From the NCBI GenBank assembly GCA_946478635.1, contig CAMLCX010000209.1, positions 1 through 7,940 of the forward strand: a DNA stretch of 7,940 bases. Direction: 5' to 3'. Made by a program: the position numbers and the translations under genes. The DNA is from an uncultured Pseudomonadota bacterium (lineage in GTDB: Bacteria > Desulfobacterota_B > Binatia > UBA9968). The notes beneath the pieces were generated by a model, which was not told where the DNA came from, made no database searches, and worked only from the letters and a program-made list of their open reading frames with translations. Below are positions 5,803-7,940 of the stretch, in pieces (position 1 is the first letter of the stretch; each line of letters starts with the position of its first letter).

Positions 5803-6894
5803 TCAGTTCACAACGTACCGGTCGAGGTCCCGGCTGAATGAGAGACCCAGCCCCGGTTTCGTCGGCACGATCAGCTCGCCCTTGACCGGAACCGGCACTT
5901 CCTCGAACAGGCGGAACGACCACGGCATGTATTCCACCGTGAGCCCGTTCGGAACGGCCGCGACGAGGTGGACATGAATCTCCGGCAGCAAATGGCTCAC
6001 GACGGGAAGATTGAAGGCTTCGGCCATGGCGGCGACTTTCAACCAGTTGGAAATGCCGCCGACACGGATGAGATCGATCATGACGATGTCGACCGAATGG
6101 GCTTCGATCATGTGGCGAAACGGCGTGACACCGTACAAGCATTCGCCGCCCGCCAGCGGCGTGATCAATGCATCCGCGACCCGGGCCAGACCTCTGTAGT
6201 CGTCATGCACGGTGACATCCTCGAGCCAATAAAAATGGACATCCTCGACGCGCTTGCCGATATCCATCGCCTGGTGCACCGACCAGCGCTGGTTGATATC
6301 GCACATGAGATCGATATCGGGTCCCACCGCTTCACGGATGCGGCGCGCGTGCTCGGCCTCCCGCGCGGGCGTCGTGTCGCCGGGGAGCGCGAGTTGCGTC
6401 TTCATCTGCCGGAAGCCCTTCTCTACCAAGGTCTGCGCGGCCCTGACCAGGTAACCAATCGGATAGGCGCGCACCAGGGCGCCGCTCGCATAGGTCGGCA
6501 CGCGATCGCGCGCGGCGCCGAGCATGGCGGCCAGCGATTGTCCGAGAAATTTGCCTTTGATGTCCCACAGCGCCATATCGATGGCGGAAATCGCCAGGGT
6601 CAAAATGCCGCCCGGACCGGCGCTCGCGCCGGCGCTGCGGAGTTTTTGCGTCACCGCCTCGGTTTTTAGGGGATCGTCGCCGACGATCAACTCGCCAAGC
6701 TGGTCAATCGCATTTTTTACCGTGGCGCTGAGCGCGCCGCCGAAGAAGCTCACGCCGATGCCTTCGATACCATCCTGCGTCGCCATCGTCAGGGTAACGA
6801 ACTGATTGTGCGAGCGCGCGTACGGCGGTCCCCCCGCCAACGGTTCGTCGAGAGGGACGCGCACCACCTGCGAGCGAATGTCTTTAATTTTCAC
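5803..6894 (-). CDS. Mandelate racemase/muconate lactonizing family enzyme (enolase superfamily)
   Basis: This 363-residue protein has the two-domain enolase-superfamily layout: an N-terminal capping domain (1-125) and a barrel (about 130-345). Residues align well with mandelate racemase. The metal ligands are Asp199 (C-D-I-N-Q-R-W), Glu225 (W-L-E-D) and Glu251 (G-G-E). The general acid/base dyad is Asp274 (V-M-I-D-L) and His301 (V-V-S-H), and Glu321 (V-E-Y) matches the electrophilic glutamate. At the usual K-x-K on barrel strand 2 the sequence is Lys165-Thr-Gln167, so the second lysine, the S-specific base of mandelate racemase, is missing. This argues for one-base chemistry such as acid-sugar dehydration rather than racemisation, though the substrate is unknown. 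The start is GTG (6892-6894), supported by GGAGGG (6899-6904) just upstream. It is probably the first gene of a run leading to the cupin and then the binding protein. Confidence 0.92.
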   Translation of the reverse strand: MKIKDIRSQVVRVPLDEPLAGGPPYARSHNQFVTLTMATQDGIEGIGVSFFGGALSATVKNAIDQLGELIVGDDPLKTEAVTQKLRSAGASAGPGGILTLAISAIDMALWDIKGKFLGQSLAAMLGAARDRVPTYASGALVRAYPIGYLVRAAQTLVEKGFRQMKTQLALPGDTTPAREAEHARRIREAVGPDIDLMCDINQRWSVHQAMDIGKRVEDVHFYWLEDVTVHDDYRGLARVADALITPLAGGECLYGVTPFRHMIEAHSVDIVMIDLIRVGGISNWLKVAAMAEAFNLPVVSHLLPEIHVHLVAAVPNGLTVEYMPWSFRLFEEVPVPVKGELIVPTKPGLGLSFSRDLDRYVVN

Positions 6895-6898
6895 TGGA

Positions 6899-6904
6899 CC
6901 CTCC
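6899..6904 (-). promoter_or_regulatory. Shine-Dalgarno site supporting a GTG start
   Basis: GGAGGG read leftwards lies 4 nt before the GTG at 6892-6894. It supports the non-ATG start of the enolase-superfamily gene, which has no nearby alternative ATG. Confidence 0.75.
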
Positions 6905-7059
6905 GCAATGACTTGCCGAGTCTTGCTTAACCTCTCGCACGATAAAATAGATTGCCCTTATTTTCCAACCGGCCTGAACTCCTATGGAAATCCGCGCCAT
7001 GGTACCGGCGTGCGTATATTCGCCCGCCAAATACTGTTACAGTCATGAGGTCCACATTT

Positions 7060-7656
7060 ATGCTTATCATGCGGTCCGAAGAGCGGCGCGCTTATGTGCA
7101 CCGGCTGCTGCCTTATATAAGCTTGAGCCTCACGATTTTTGCGTCCGGAATGATTCTGGGATTGGCGGTTATAAATCGCATTCCCGGCCTGAGCGATCAT
7201 TTCACCGATATGCTCGCCAACTTCGGTAAAATATTTGCCGGCATGCCGCCATGGAAGCTTGCTGCTGCGATTTTCTTGAACAATGCCGTCAAAGCACTGC
7301 TGGCGATACTTCTCGGTACGATTCTGGGCATCGTGCCGGGGATTTTTCTGCTGGCCAATGGCGTGGCCCTGGGAGTCGCCCTGTCGTTGTCGATACAGGC
7401 GCGCGGCGCGTGGCTTTCGCTCCTCGGCATCTTGCCCCACGGGGTTCTCGAACTGCCGGCGGTTTTTTTGGGCACAAGCATCGGACTCCTGCTCGGCATG
7501 GAGACCATCAAACGCGTTCGCGGGCGCTCCGAGACGACCATCACGAGCGAGATCGGTCGCGCCTTGAGGTTTTATTGCACCGTGATTGCACCTTTGCTGT
7601 TGCTCGCCGCGCTGGTTGAGGCTTTTGTCACGGCAGCGCTCGTTTTGCCGCGTTAG
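7060..7656 (+). CDS. SpoIIM/DUF95-family integral membrane protein
   Basis: This is the only rightward gene in the window. It encodes about 198 residues with probable transmembrane segments near 18-37, 68-95, 97-112, 120-146 and 172-194. Family hallmarks are F-L-N-N-A-V-K-A-L (72-80), L-L-A-N-G-V-A-L-G (97-105) and the P-H-G-V-L-E-L-P-A motif (126-134) with its conserved glutamate Glu131. These define the SpoIIM/DUF95 family. In Bacillus, SpoIIM belongs to the complex that remodels peptidoglycan during engulfment; relatives in non-sporulating bacteria and archaea have no agreed role. The ATG at 7060 is chosen because GAGG (7047-7050) lies 9 nt upstream; ATG at 7045 or 7069 are alternatives. 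It is divergent from the enolase-superfamily gene across a 165-bp gap and convergent with the HIT gene, with only 8 bp between stops and no visible terminator. Confidence 0.87.
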   Translation: MLIMRSEERRAYVHRLLPYISLSLTIFASGMILGLAVINRIPGLSDHFTDMLANFGKIFAGMPPWKLAAAIFLNNAVKALLAILLGTILGIVPGIFLLANGVALGVALSLSIQARGAWLSLLGILPHGVLELPAVFLGTSIGLLLGMETIKRVRGRSETTITSEIGRALRFYCTVIAPLLLLAALVEAFVTAALVLPR

Positions 7657-7664
7657 AACATCCA

Positions 7665-7940
7665 TCACTGCCGAGATGAAATAAAATCGCTTCCCAGATA
7701 AGCCTGCAAACTTTCTTTCAACCGGGACACTTCAGGCACCGCGTACTCCCGCTTCACCGTTAAATTTCCCCACACCGGCGCGGGCCAGCAGGGGTCGGCC
7801 GGTTTGCGCCCGACAACATGCAGGTGAAGCTGCGGCACGACGTTGCCGATGGCCGCGAAATTGATCTTGGGATAGTCGAGATGCTGCTTGATAAAACCCG
7901 AAACGCGGCTCGCTTCGCGCAGCGCCGTCGCTCGCAGGTC
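7665..7940 (-). CDS. HIT-family protein, N-terminus cut by window edge
   Basis: The last 91 codons and TGA (7665-7667) of a gene entering from the right are visible. The protein has the HIT core N-V-V-P-Q-L-H-L-H-V-V-G-R, that is, the family's H-x-H-x-H-x-x motif with Gln in place of the first His. After it comes D-P-C-W-P-A-P-V-W-G, which I recall from the short (about 135-residue) bacterial HIT proteins annotated as Ap4A-hydrolase-like. HIT enzymes are nucleotide hydrolases or transferases that use the middle histidine as nucleophile, and this is present. About 45 N-terminal residues are missing, so start and upstream context are unknown. The gene converges on the SpoIIM-family gene. Confidence 0.87.
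   Translation of the reverse strand, partial: DLRATALREASRVSGFIKQHLDYPKINFAAIGNVVPQLHLHVVGRKPADPCWPAPVWGNLTVKREYAVPEVSRLKESLQAYLGSDFISSRQ

Noticed and set aside
5968..6669. Rightward open frame of 233 codons opposite the enolase-superfamily gene
   Set aside because: It lies wholly inside a gene whose active-site residues are all accounted for on the other strand.
7033..7043. Small palindrome ACTG-TTA-CAGT before the SpoIIM-family start, possible operator
   Set aside because: Eleven bases with 4-bp arms is expected by chance at this scale, and no promoter elements were recognised around it.
6982..7668. Leftward open frame of 228 codons opposite the SpoIIM-family gene
   Set aside because: The composition is polar and low in information, and the rightward frame gives a clear membrane-protein family.

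Overview
The window is a stretch of bacterial chromosome of moderately high GC, by eye near 58-60%. It codes almost entirely on the minus strand: eleven of the twelve genes I can support point left, and only the SpoIIM-family membrane protein near the right end points right. Signal peptides on extracytoplasmic proteins, a NitT/TauT-type solute-binding protein and a single-span protein with a PDZ domain probably outside the cytoplasmic membrane suggest a Gram-negative-type cell. The orphan binding protein beside enolase-superfamily and cupin enzymes, together with the dispersed intergenic repeats, reminds me of uncultivated soil lineages once grouped with Deltaproteobacteria (Binatota or Tectomicrobia-like). 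That placement is from memory of such genomes and is not proven here.

Layout, left to right. 1-406 holds most of a secreted DUF4019 protein that runs off the left edge. 498-1007 is a four-span DUF1648 membrane protein; a REP-like palindrome lies directly upstream of it (1043-1093) with a decayed second copy (about 1121-1147). 1186-3069 is a compact leftward run in the order TIR-membrane span-PDZ protein, small zinc-ribbon protein, single-domain EamA transporter; its junctions are a 31-bp gap and a 4-bp ATGA overlap. 3168-4045 is a second leftward pair, a MOSC-domain protein and an FKBP-like protein, again joined by an ATGA overlap. 4203-6894 is a likely catabolic module: a mandelate-racemase-like enolase-superfamily enzyme, a cupin 31 bp downstream, then a periplasmic binding protein behind a spacer carrying 9-bp tandem repeats. 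7060-7656 is the rightward SpoIIM-family gene, and 7665-7940 the C-terminal part of a HIT-family protein converging on it.

How the genes may work together. The enolase-superfamily enzyme, cupin and binding protein plausibly handle uptake and conversion of a small organic or sugar acid, but no permease or ATPase is present. The MOSC/FKBP-like pair is translationally coupled but of unknown purpose. The most unusual item is the TIR-TM-PDZ protein. Its cytoplasmic TIR domain keeps the glutamate used by NAD-cleaving TIRs, and its PDZ domain is predicted to lie outside the membrane. This looks like a receptor-style protein that could couple envelope state to an NAD-directed effector, and it is the best candidate here for an undescribed system. 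No other recognisable defence gene lies beside it. No rRNA, tRNA, CRISPR array, transposase or integrase was seen, and no gene-free stretch exceeds 300 bp.
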